DNA from: Candidatus Butyricimonas faecavium | Lineage (GTDB): Bacteria > Bacteroidota > Bacteroidia > Bacteroidales > Marinifilaceae | DNA: 59,710 bases | Assembly: GCA_944321125.1 (NCBI GenBank) | Contig: CALUKD010000023.1 | Location: 1-59,710, forward strand | Reading direction: 5' to 3' | Shown here: positions 36,015 through 43,106 of the stretch, piece by piece | How positions within the stretch are numbered: the first letter of the stretch is position 1 | Layout: every line of letters starts with the position of its first letter | The notes under the pieces: generated by a model | Seen by the model: the letters and a program-made list of their open reading frames with translations, nothing else | Database searches by the model: none | Told to the model about the DNA's origin: nothing | Translations under genes and position numbers: made by a program

Positions 36015-37221
36015 ACCTAACCTTCATCAAAAAATCACGAATCCCCAGATATTGTATCCCCTCGTAAGTATTCCCATGAAACAAATCTTGCGAGACGACA
36101 ATTTTGGGATAATTATCTTCTATTTTTAAAAGATTACCAAATTCCCGTTGGATAGTTGTCTCATCATTTAGCTGTAAAGCGACCTGCACATACACCTTTT
36201 CACCCTCCCGCTCACCAATAAAATCAACTTCTTGTTTCTCCAATACTCCCACGGAAACCTTATATCCTTGATATAACAAATGATTATAAACAATATTCTC
36301 TAATATCTTCCCCTGATCTTGAAGTTTAAAACCGGTTATAACATTTCGAATTCCCAGATTTTCAAAATAATATTTATTCCCTACCTCAAAAATACGTTTC
36401 CCCACAATATCATACCGATCAACACAAGAAATAATAAAAGCGTTTGCAAAATGGTCTATATAAGTCAGAATTTGATTTACCCCCAACGTAACTCGTTGCG
36501 ATTTCAAATAATCACTTATCCCTTTAGCCGAAAATATACTTCCTACATTATCTGCAAGAAACAAAAGTAACCTCTCTAAAAAATCAGTATTCCGTAAGGC
36601 ATAGCGGCTAACCACATCCCGATAAACAATCGTGGAATATATACTCTTCAAATATTCAAAAACAATTTCATCTTCCAATTTCAAATGCATCAAATAAGGC
36701 AACCCTCCATATCTGGTATATAACCCATAACTTTCATCCGAATTTTCCAGTTCATGAAACTGTAAAAACTCCGGATATGACAAACTATATATCGTGAACT
36801 CGATATATCGGCCCCCTAAATAAGTGGCCAATTCCCCGGACAACATTTTCGCATTGCTTCCGGTCACATATATATCGTTATTTTCATCCAAGGCCAACGA
36901 GCGCAGAGCTTTCTCGAATTCACTCACCTCCTGTACTTCATCAATAAATATATAATTTTTCCTGTCTTTTAAACATTTACTCACCACGTAAGCATGTAGC
37001 TCCTTTGCAGATCTTATGAAATCAAAAGTGATATCTTCCAAATTTATATAAATGACATTCGCCCCCGCTTCCTTTTTCCGGATCAACTCTATCAGTTGAA
37101 ATAAAATATAACTTTTCCCCACCCGACGTTGTCCGGTCATCACTTTGATCAAAGACGTGCCCATGAATGGCTCTATTTTCTTCAAATAATGCTCTCTATA
37201 TTTTATATTCTCCATTTTCAT
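36013..37221 (-). CDS. AAA ATPase with DUF4143 domain
   Basis: A 402-residue ATPase from the ATG at 37221 (a TTG further upstream is possible). The N-terminal AAA_14 part has the P-loop MTGQRRVGKSYI and Walker B-like NYIFIDEVQEV. The sensor motif DIYVTGSNAKMLSGE is typical. The C-terminal DUF4143 part ends with the nuclease-like segment KVSVGVLEKQEVDFIGE and VYVQVALQL, which recalls a PD-(D/E)xK-type fold. Many Bacteroidota encode dozens of these; their role is unknown, with links to mobile elements or defence proposed. Its start codon lies inside one of three 40-bp repeats. Confidence 0.85.
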   Translation of the reverse strand: MKMENIKYREHYLKKIEPFMGTSLIKVMTGQRRVGKSYILFQLIELIRKKEAGANVIYINLEDITFDFIRSAKELHAYVVSKCLKDRKNYIFIDEVQEVSEFEKALRSLALDENNDIYVTGSNAKMLSGELATYLGGRYIEFTIYSLSYPEFLQFHELENSDESYGLYTRYGGLPYLMHLKLEDEIVFEYLKSIYSTIVYRDVVSRYALRNTDFLERLLLFLADNVGSIFSAKGISDYLKSQRVTLGVNQILTYIDHFANAFIISCVDRYDIVGKRIFEVGNKYYFENLGIRNVITGFKLQDQGKILENIVYNHLLYQGYKVSVGVLEKQEVDFIGEREGEKVYVQVALQLNDETTIQREFGNLLKIEDNYPKIVVSQDLFHGNTYEGIQYLGIRDFLMKVR

Positions 37222-37316
37222 TATAATTAAAACTTTCCCCAAAAATACGAAAAGTTTTCATCATACTGAAAACTTTCAACGAATAAAGCAAAAGTTTTCA
37301 TCATACTGAAAACTCC
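37215..37316. repeat. three 40-bp tandem repeats across the ATPase start
   Basis: The core TTTTCATCATACTGAAAACT recurs at 37255 and 37295, and a diverged copy (TTTTCATTATAATTAAAACT) at 37215, at an exact 40-bp step. Each copy holds the inverted pair GTTTTC/GAAAAC. On the minus strand each contains ATGAAAA, and in the innermost copy this ATG is the start codon. They are likely operators for autoregulation, or decoy initiation sites. Confidence 0.7.
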
Positions 37317-37320
37317 TCCA

Positions 37321-37440
37321 ACCTCTCTAACACAAGTTGGGTAAACACCTGGTACCCATCTCTCCCCCTGTGCAAGGGGGAGTTGGAGGGGGTAGTACCC
37401 CATTATAACCCCAAAGGGGCAGCCGAAGCCACCCCTTTCC
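37321..37440. repeat. GC-rich palindromic intergenic element
   Basis: CTCCCCCT (37362-37369) and AGGGGGAG (37375-37382) form a hairpin, followed by more G-rich and C-rich runs (GGAGGGGG, ACCCC, AAGGGG, CACCCC). The composition is quite unlike the AT-rich gaps nearby. It looks like a dispersed Bacteroidota repeat; copies elsewhere cannot be checked here. Confidence 0.5.
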
Positions 37441-37441
37441 C

Positions 37442-37618
37442 TTATCGTCCGGAACGTTTCCGTTCCCATCGATTCTTACACCAAGCCACCACGACCGAGC
37501 TAATCACTCCTCCCACGATACTCAATACCCCCGTCACGAAATCATCTGCCACCTGCGAGAGAAAAGCATTAAATCCCAGCGTGAAAAATATTCCGGTAAA
37601 AAAATACACGCTCATCAT
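37442..37618 (-). CDS. small membrane protein of the lysis-like cassette
   Basis: A 58-residue protein with ATG at 37618 (or 37615), overlapping the stop of the upstream DUF6266 gene (ATGA-type coupling). It has two hydrophobic stretches, YFFTGIFFTLGFNAFL and GVLSIVGGVISSVVVAW, and a basic tail KNRWERKRSGR, a layout like that of a small holin or spanin-like protein. No family is recognised. Confidence 0.55.
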   Translation of the reverse strand: MMSVYFFTGIFFTLGFNAFLSQVADDFVTGVLSIVGGVISSVVVAWCKNRWERKRSGR

Positions 37619-38244
37619 ACCGTCAAATAGCGACTGTCCGATGCAGCACTCCCGTTCCTCAAGGTTGCGAAACAATACACCTTCACGTTAGCCTCGTCCC
37701 AGTCCTCGGGAAGAGCATAACTCGTGTTACCATTTTCTCCCCGATCTCTCAACGGAACGATCTTGGCACGATTCAACACGGTTTCCAGCAACACGCCATA
37801 CACTTTATCATCCGCCAACGCATACCCCTCCTCTTCTTCCTGCATCTCCTGCTCGAAAGAATACATCTTACTCTCCGAGGCGTACGTCACGGTCACTTTA
37901 GGCGTGTACAACAACCCCTCGGCCATTTTTAACCGATCAAACACGATGGTTGCCACGTGTTTCTCGTCCACCTCCACGGCAGCCTGATTCACTTTCATGA
38001 AAGCATTCGAAGTCGTACCATTTCCCATTCCCACGAAACCTTTCCGAATCACCGGAATCAACCTCCGAGACAACTGAACCAACACCTTCATCTTCGCCCG
38101 TTGATCAAGTATCTCCGGAGTCGGATTATCCCTTCTTGAAAAGATCTTCGCCTTCGCGATATTCTGCTTGTTCGTGTAACACATCGTCACGTTACCAACG
38201 GACTTCTTTACCTTGCCTAACAAATAAGAATTAAATTTTGCCAT
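37615..38244 (-). CDS. DUF6266 protein, copy 2
   Basis: A 209-residue soluble protein. The start MAKFNSYLLGKVKKSVGNVT and the following RDNPTPEILDQRAKMKVLVQ match the DUF6266 pattern, shared with the copy at 39445-40068. The family is Bacteroidota-specific and has no known function. It ends with a short acidic stretch and a fibronectin-like strand pattern (VKVYCFATLRNG). It is next to an amidase gene. Confidence 0.75.
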   Translation of the reverse strand: MAKFNSYLLGKVKKSVGNVTMCYTNKQNIAKAKIFSRRDNPTPEILDQRAKMKVLVQLSRRLIPVIRKGFVGMGNGTTSNAFMKVNQAAVEVDEKHVATIVFDRLKMAEGLLYTPKVTVTYASESKMYSFEQEMQEEEEGYALADDKVYGVLLETVLNRAKIVPLRDRGENGNTSYALPEDWDEANVKVYCFATLRNGSAASDSRYLTV

Positions 38245-38329
38245 AACATTAAAATTTAAAAATGAATAAATCAGAAAATTTAAAATGATCTCACACTCCC
38301 CACGTGGGCCCTACACGAAAAATGCAAGC

Positions 38330-38420
38330 AATTTATTTCAATTTAGAATGTAGAATTTAAAATTTAGAATGAAAACTCAGCCTCGTGCTACTAGAATTTA
38401 AAATCTAAAATTTAAAATCA
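38330..38420. repeat. AT-rich intergenic repeat between DUF6266 and amidase genes
   Basis: Units like GAATTTAAAATTTAGAA and AATCTAAAATTTAAAATC flank a short GC-richer core (CTCAGCCTCGTGC). It closely resembles the gap upstream of kamA, 14 kb away, so this is a family rather than chance. Confidence 0.5.
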
Positions 38421-39023
38421 ATAATACTGAATCCACTCCGCCACCCTCAACGCCGGTCCCGGATCCACCTTCCTTGGCGTCACGTCCGAATGCCCCACGA
38501 TATCCCCGATCGGATAAGTATCCACCAGCAAACCACACACCTCGTTCAACACCCGCATCTGCACGTCCGTGTAGTCATGCCAGTACGTCGGCACCTCACC
38601 CGAATCCTCCGTGTACACCTCCTTCACGGGTACTTCTTTCCCAAATTCCGCCACGAACTTTCCTCCTTCCAGTCGCAACTGCCCCAAGTTATCCAGCTCG
38701 ATCCCAATCGAATAATGATTCAGTTCGTTCCTTCCCCTGTAACTACTCTTCCCTGCGTGCCACGCCTCAATATTAAACGGCACTAGTTGTATCACCTGCC
38801 CGTCCCGCCCGATCACCATGTGCGCCGACGCCTTCACGTCCGGTCTCGCCAAGAATTTTGCCGAAGATTCGGCACTCGTACCTGCCGTGTAATGTAAAAT
38901 AATCATATCCGGCACTCCCAGTCCCCGTCTATTCTTCGGGCATTCCAGATGAATCACCCCACCGCCCACCAAACGATAGTTTACTATTGAAAATGGAGAA
39001 TTAGAACTTGAAAATACTTCCAT
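38418..39023 (-). CDS. N-acetylmuramoyl-L-alanine amidase
   Basis: A 201-residue Amidase_2 (T7-lysozyme-like) enzyme. Zinc ligands are His44 in ILHYTAGTS, His178 in VGHSDVTP and probably Asp187 in RKVDPGP; SAHMVIGRDG and AWHAGKSSYRG are family hallmarks. It cuts the amide between muramic acid and the peptide stem of peptidoglycan. No signal peptide is seen, so release would need the holin encoded next to it. It may act as an endolysin or in cell-wall remodelling. Confidence 0.9.
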   Translation of the reverse strand: MEVFSSSNSPFSIVNYRLVGGGVIHLECPKNRRGLGVPDMIILHYTAGTSAESSAKFLARPDVKASAHMVIGRDGQVIQLVPFNIEAWHAGKSSYRGRNELNHYSIGIELDNLGQLRLEGGKFVAEFGKEVPVKEVYTEDSGEVPTYWHDYTDVQMRVLNEVCGLLVDTYPIGDIVGHSDVTPRKVDPGPALRVAEWIQYY

Positions 39024-39063
39024 AACAAAAAATTTAGAATTTAAATTGCTTATCTTTTAGTTT

Positions 39064-39438
39064 TTATCTTTTACCTTTTATCTTAAAAATGGCCTCCGCC
39101 ATTTTTTCCCCGCTCCTTCCCACCACGTATCCTCCCAACCCGATCTCCAATAAATCCCAAAACCGGGAAGTTTCTGCTAGTATCGGTAAACTGGTAAAAG
39201 TCCCGATCAAAATAACACTGGCAAACGTCAACATCACCAGCGGGCGCCACGATCGCTGCAACCAATTCCCCTTCACCTCCTCCTGCACCGTGACTGCTTT
39301 TGCCTGTGTTAATTCTCTCTCCAATTCTTGAATCAATTTCAACAATCCAATTTCCAGCTCTTTCTTCTCCCTCGCCGGGAGTGTTAATTGACCAATCAAC
39401 TCGCTGATCGAATTAACAATTCCACTTATCGGCTTCAT
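39064..39438 (-). CDS. holin of the 3TM gene-transfer-release type
   Basis: A 124-residue protein. A helical N-terminal part (1-55, with a coiled-coil-like KLIQELERELTQAK) is followed by NWLQRSWRPLVML, the hallmark of the 3TM holin family named for gene-transfer-agent release. Membrane segments lie at about 66-85 and 95-108. It sits between DUF6266 copy 1 (6 bp upstream) and the amidase, as expected for a holin-endolysin pair. Confidence 0.75.
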   Translation of the reverse strand: MKPISGIVNSISELIGQLTLPAREKKELEIGLLKLIQELERELTQAKAVTVQEEVKGNWLQRSWRPLVMLTFASVILIGTFTSLPILAETSRFWDLLEIGLGGYVVGRSGEKMAEAIFKIKGKR

Positions 39439-39444
39439 CCCCGT

Positions 39445-40068
39445 TCACAATTTAATGCATTGCGAATTCGAGAATCGTTTCCCATCCGGGGACACGAAGA
39501 AACAATACAAATAAATCCTCACCCCCTTGCCACACTCTAACGGAAAAGTTACTTTTTCTGCCACCCGTAACACCTCCAATCCCTCCAACAACTTCGGGCT
39601 AAATGAACGATTCGAATAAAGCACGACCACATTCAAACGATCTGTCGCCTCAAAATTATATGCCTCCTCGTCATTCTCCCAATCCAACGTGACCATCCCC
39701 TGCTCATCCATTCTCCCCTGTAGATTATACGCCTGTTGTCGTTTCCCGGCAGAAAAATGCAACTGCGAAAAATCACCGATCTTCCCGTTTGCCCGAAACG
39801 CTTTCAAATTCTTCTTCATAAAAAGTGCGTAGCCACTACTACAGATTTTGTCTGCCGAAAGATCCAAAATTCCCTTCAGGGGTGTCTCCTTTATCTTTTG
39901 GTAAAAACGCACTGCCACCCGAAAACGGGACCTTACCTCTTGCTGTTTCGGCGTGTTTGGATCAATTCTATCGGGAACACTCCTCATATAAGATTTCCCG
40001 TTCAACTTGCAGAAAACGACATTCCCTACTCGTCCCCTTATTCCAAATTCATTACGAACTAAAGCCAT
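39445..40068 (-). CDS. DUF6266 protein, copy 1
   Basis: A 207-residue DUF6266 protein, the first gene of the lysis-like cassette. The N-terminus GIRGRVGNVVFCKLNGKSYM and the TPKQQEVRSRFRVA segment are typical. The C-terminal half forms alternating strands, perhaps a beta sandwich. It is clearly related to copy 2, but the two have diverged considerably outside the N-terminus. Function unknown; the companion holin and amidase suggest a role at or across the envelope. Confidence 0.75.
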   Translation of the reverse strand: MALVRNEFGIRGRVGNVVFCKLNGKSYMRSVPDRIDPNTPKQQEVRSRFRVAVRFYQKIKETPLKGILDLSADKICSSGYALFMKKNLKAFRANGKIGDFSQLHFSAGKRQQAYNLQGRMDEQGMVTLDWENDEEAYNFEATDRLNVVVLYSNRSFSPKLLEGLEVLRVAEKVTFPLECGKGVRIYLYCFFVSPDGKRFSNSQCIKL

Positions 40069-40260
40069 AACTATTTTTTTAAATGAATACTACTTCTGTC
40101 TCATCAACTCTCGCTGATTTCCGAATGCAATATTACAGCTATTCAACTCCCCGCTTGTTATACGTCACAGTTACGTCTAACGAAATAATCCGCAACACTA
40201 TGATTACCAGCACTCAAAAAAGTACTCATTCCCCACTTTCAAAGCAACAAAAAAGGGTAG

Positions 40261-40268
40261 CAAAAGTA
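40261..40268 (-). promoter_or_regulatory. putative -7 element of the lysis-like cassette
   Basis: On the minus strand, TACTTTTG matches TAnnTTTG, about 193 bp before the DUF6266 copy 1 start. The 254-bp gap holds no convincing gene. A T-rich GATTTT lies about 20 bp upstream as a weak -33 candidate. Confidence 0.3.
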
Positions 40269-40322
40269 TCTCAAACTCTTACTACCCTAAAATCTTACCA
40301 ACTTTTCACTCTAAATTCTAAC

Positions 40323-40724
40323 CTACTTGTACTCCTGTTCCCTCAATTTCTCAATCAACCTCTCCATTTGATCTAAAACCGTCTTTTCCTTATACCGTTT
40401 CAACACCCTGCTTTTCAACTGTCGAAAATTTTTAATCCGTATACCCCAAACCTGTTCGGCAATAGCCACCAACTCACGAAACTCCAGTAACTTTCCCGCC
40501 GGTGAATAAAACTCCCCTAGTGCCTCGAAACCTATCAACAGCTCTATCACCTTCGTCGATACATTTTTCGTCTGCCAGAACACCAACGCCTCCTTCCCCT
40601 CATTCTTCAAAAACCTCGCCGGATTATCCATCCTCTCGTGGAAAAGCTGCCATTCGTCCTCAACCACTTGTAACCCTCGCCCGATAAAGCATAACCGACA
40701 CGCCCCTTTTTTCCCCCACTCCAT
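40323..40724 (-). pseudogene. RteC-like C-terminal part, frameshifted
   Basis: A 133-codon frame whose last 90 residues (VIELLIGFEALGEFY, IAEQVWGIRIKNFRQL and KTVLDQMERLIEKL) resemble the C-terminal domain of RteC, a regulator of Bacteroides conjugative elements. The only ATG lies inside the upstream frame, right before a G5A6G4 run, so this is probably the distal half of one gene read in the +1 frame. A change of one base in the homopolymer would join it to the frame at 40660-40938. Confidence 0.55.
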
Positions 40725-40938
40725 CGCAGTCCTTATACATCTCCAATAATGCCTGCAATCGAGTCTTCGTGTAATTCAACGCACGGCACGTTGACAAATA
40801 ATCATCTCCCAAGTCACATAGCCCTGCAACCTCTTCAACAAATTTTCCTAATTCATCCTCCAAATCCTCTTTTGTGATTTCCTCAAATGATTCTCCCGCC
40901 AACAAACCAAAGAATCTTGTCTCCAGTAATTCTGTCAT
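40660..40938 (-). pseudogene. N-terminal part of the broken RteC-like gene
   Basis: A 92-codon frame starting MTELLETRFFGLLAGESF, helical and acidic, with no own family match. It overlaps the RteC-like frame by 65 bp and runs into unlikely sequence after the homopolymer (GVSVMLYRARVTSG). It would supply the N-terminal half of a roughly 205-residue protein if the shift is corrected. A sequencing error in the homopolymer is possible. Confidence 0.5.
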
Positions 40939-40960
40939 AGTTTTAAAATTTAAAATAAAT

Positions 40961-40990
40961 AAAAATTCCCGGGCGTCATTACCCGGGAAA
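40961..40990 (-). terminator. terminator of the polysaccharide operon
   Basis: On the minus strand, TTCCCGGG and CCCGGGAA form an 8-bp perfect stem with an 8-base loop, followed by TTTTT. It lies about 115 bp after the last gene of the polysaccharide locus and directly before the RteC-like gene. Confidence 0.8.
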
Positions 40991-41104
40991 TATTCTTAAT
41001 TTTAAAATCGGAATCAGGAAATCACATCATCATACCCTCTCAAATCTCTCAATCATTCAATCCAAAATCACAAATCTTTCAGTCCTTCAATCTAAAATTT
41101 AAAA

Positions 41105-42265
41105 TCATAAATCGTAAATCACTTTCGCCACTCTTTCCACGTCCTCATCCGTCAACGTCGGCCCCGATGGTAAACACAAACCGATCTCGAACAACCGTTC
41201 ACTCGTCCCGTTTCCATAAAATGGAGCATTTTTGAACACGGGCTGTAAATGCATAGGTTTCCACAACGGGCGACTCTCTATACTATCCTCATCAAGAGCC
41301 AACCGAACATCCTCTCTCGTGAATCCGGCCTCCTCCGGATCCACCGTGATACACGTCAACCAGTAATTCGAGTTAAAATCCCCGCCTTCCGGCTGGCACA
41401 TCACCTTCACTCCTTTCACCCCATTCAATAACTTCACGTACAAATCATGAATCTCCCGTCTCCGGGCTACGTGTTCATCCAACACGAACATCTGCCCCCT
41501 CCCAATTCCCGCACAAATATTACTCATCCGGTAATTATAACCGATCTTCTCGTGCTGGTAATGCGGGGCTTGTTCCCTTGCCTGGGTAGCGTAAAACAAA
41601 GCTCGTTTCGCTTTTGCCTCGCTAGGACATATCAAAGCCCCGCCTCCCGACGTCGTGATCATCTTGTTACCGTTAAACGACAGCACCCCGTACACCCCAA
41701 AAGTCCCGCACTTTTTCCCTTTGTATTCTGATCCCAAAGCCTCAGCCGAATCCTCTAATACCGGAATTCCATAACGATTGGCCACTTCCATCACCTCATC
41801 CATCTTCACCGGCATACCGTACAAATGTACCGGAATAATTGCTTTGGGCAGTTTCCCGGTTTTCTCCAACCGATCCTTGATCGCCTCCTCAAGTAACACG
41901 GGATCCATGTTCCAAGTATCTTTTTCACTATCCACGAAAACCGGAGTCGCTTCCAAGTAAGCGATCGGATTTGCCGATGCCGCAAAAGTAAACGACTGGC
42001 AAATCACTTCATCTCCTGGCTCTACTCCCAACAATATCAACCCCAAATGCAACGCAGCAGTCCCCGCACTCAACGCCACGATACACATTCCCTCATTTTC
42101 AATTTGCAACTCTCTATCCTCAATTAAAAAATCCCGTAGAGATTGCTCAAAAGCATTTACATTGGGTCCCAAGGGTACCACCCAGTTCGTATCAAACGCT
42201 TCTTGTATAAATTCTTGTTCTCGTCCGCTCATGTGAGCTAAAGAGAGCCAAATTCTAGGTTTCAT
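41105..42265 (-). CDS. DegT/DnrJ/EryC1 sugar aminotransferase (PglE-like)
   Basis: A 386-residue PLP sugar aminotransferase. The PLP lysine is Lys201 in SFNGNKMITTSGGGA; IPVHLYGMPVKMDEV and EDSAEALGSEYKG are typical of PglE/LegC-type enzymes that aminate a UDP-4-keto-6-deoxy sugar. The usual 4,6-dehydratase (PglF/CapD type) is not in this locus and must be elsewhere. With the NeuD/PglD-like transferase and the PglC-type sugar transferase it suggests a bacillosamine- or QuiNAc4N-like sugar. It is the last gene of the operon. Confidence 0.9.
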   Translation of the reverse strand: MKPRIWLSLAHMSGREQEFIQEAFDTNWVVPLGPNVNAFEQSLRDFLIEDRELQIENEGMCIVALSAGTAALHLGLILLGVEPGDEVICQSFTFAASANPIAYLEATPVFVDSEKDTWNMDPVLLEEAIKDRLEKTGKLPKAIIPVHLYGMPVKMDEVMEVANRYGIPVLEDSAEALGSEYKGKKCGTFGVYGVLSFNGNKMITTSGGGALICPSEAKAKRALFYATQAREQAPHYQHEKIGYNYRMSNICAGIGRGQMFVLDEHVARRREIHDLYVKLLNGVKGVKVMCQPEGGDFNSNYWLTCITVDPEEAGFTREDVRLALDEDSIESRPLWKPMHLQPVFKNAPFYGNGTSERLFEIGLCLPSGPTLTDEDVERVAKVIYDL

Positions 42266-42286
42266 ATATAATACATCAATAAAACA

Positions 42287-42883
42287 TTACCAAGTAAAAC
42301 TTTCTCCATGCCCAGGATAAACACGAATACCCGAATCACACCTATCTTTCAATTTTCGTAAAGACTCCTGTAACTGTAACTTGTTTCCTCCGGGAAGCTT
42401 TACTGGCACTTTAGTTTCTAACAAGGAATCCCCGCTAAATAAATAATTTTCAACCTTCACGCACATACCACCAGCAGAATGCCCCGGGGTTATTACAATC
42501 TCGTAAATTTTCCCATTAATCAGAATCCGCTCCGAATCCGACACAATACGCACAGGCATCTCAATCACGAAAGGTTCACAATACTCTCCCGCATACAAAG
42601 AAAGATTCCCTCTCTGATCTCGAATCTTACGACCACATTCAAATGTAGCAAGTAGATGAAAATCATAATAACGATTTAGAATATTAACTCCCGCACAATG
42701 ATCAAAGTGCTCGTGAGTCAAGAATACCCAAGCAGGATTCAACTTTGTCTCCAAGAAAAAATCTAGAAGTTTAATCCCATCTTGTTCTCCAGGATCAATG
42801 ACAACCACTTCCCTTGCACCATCTTCCCAGAGTATATACATGTTCGACTTAAAGCCCCGGGAAACGACTCTCTCTATATTCAA
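42287..42883 (-). CDS. MBL-fold metallohydrolase
   Basis: A 198-residue metallo-beta-lactamase-fold hydrolase of the glyoxalase II kind. The metal motif is HEHFDHCAG, with further ligands in TPGHSAGGMC, FSGDSLLE and YPGHGESF. Such enzymes often cleave thioesters. It is 4 bp after an ACP gene, so hydrolysis or editing of an acyl-ACP is a reasonable guess, but not shown. Confidence 0.8.
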   Translation of the reverse strand: MNIERVVSRGFKSNMYILWEDGAREVVVIDPGEQDGIKLLDFFLETKLNPAWVFLTHEHFDHCAGVNILNRYYDFHLLATFECGRKIRDQRGNLSLYAGEYCEPFVIEMPVRIVSDSERILINGKIYEIVITPGHSAGGMCVKVENYLFSGDSLLETKVPVKLPGGNKLQLQESLRKLKDRCDSGIRVYPGHGESFTW

Positions 42884-42887
42884 TTTT

Positions 42888-43106
42888 TCAGACTAAACGA
42901 TTCAACTTGGCTTCTATTATATCCAAAGATTTCATCTCCGCAATATCTTCCGGCTCAAAAGACACATTAAATTCATCCTCTAATTCCACTATCAAATTCA
43001 AATGATTTAATGAATCCCATTTAGCACATGTCGTTTGCGAAATATTATCGTGAACTTCATCCAGTTCAAACACCTTTTTCAACACTTCTTTTATTCTATC
43101 TTTCAT
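42888..43106 (-). CDS. acyl carrier protein 1
   Basis: A 72-residue acyl carrier protein. The phosphopantetheine serine is Ser32 in KWDSLNHLNL. Its ATG lies 11 bp inside the end of the FkbH-like gene, so the two are coupled, as expected if the HAD protein loads this carrier. Confidence 0.88.
   Translation of the reverse strand: MKDRIKEVLKKVFELDEVHDNISQTTCAKWDSLNHLNLIVELEDEFNVSFEPEDIAEMKSLDIIEAKLNRLV

Noticed and set aside
37227-37469. Possible 80-codon minus-strand gene upstream of the ATPase
   Set aside because: It runs through the 40-bp repeats and the GC-rich palindromic element; its sequence reflects those repeats and it ends inside the ATPase start region.
37442-40068. Remnant prophage
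   Set aside because: Holin and amidase are present, but no integrase, capsid, tail or packaging gene is seen within the surrounding region.
40083-40376. Possible small plus-strand gene of 97 codons
   Set aside because: Low-complexity Thr/Ser-rich product, overlaps the end of the RteC-like gene on the other strand, and no start signal; judged a chance frame.
40660-40724. Programmed -1 frameshift in the RteC-like gene
   Set aside because: The two frames need a +1 (or -2) change, not the -1 shift that A-rich slippery sequences normally give.
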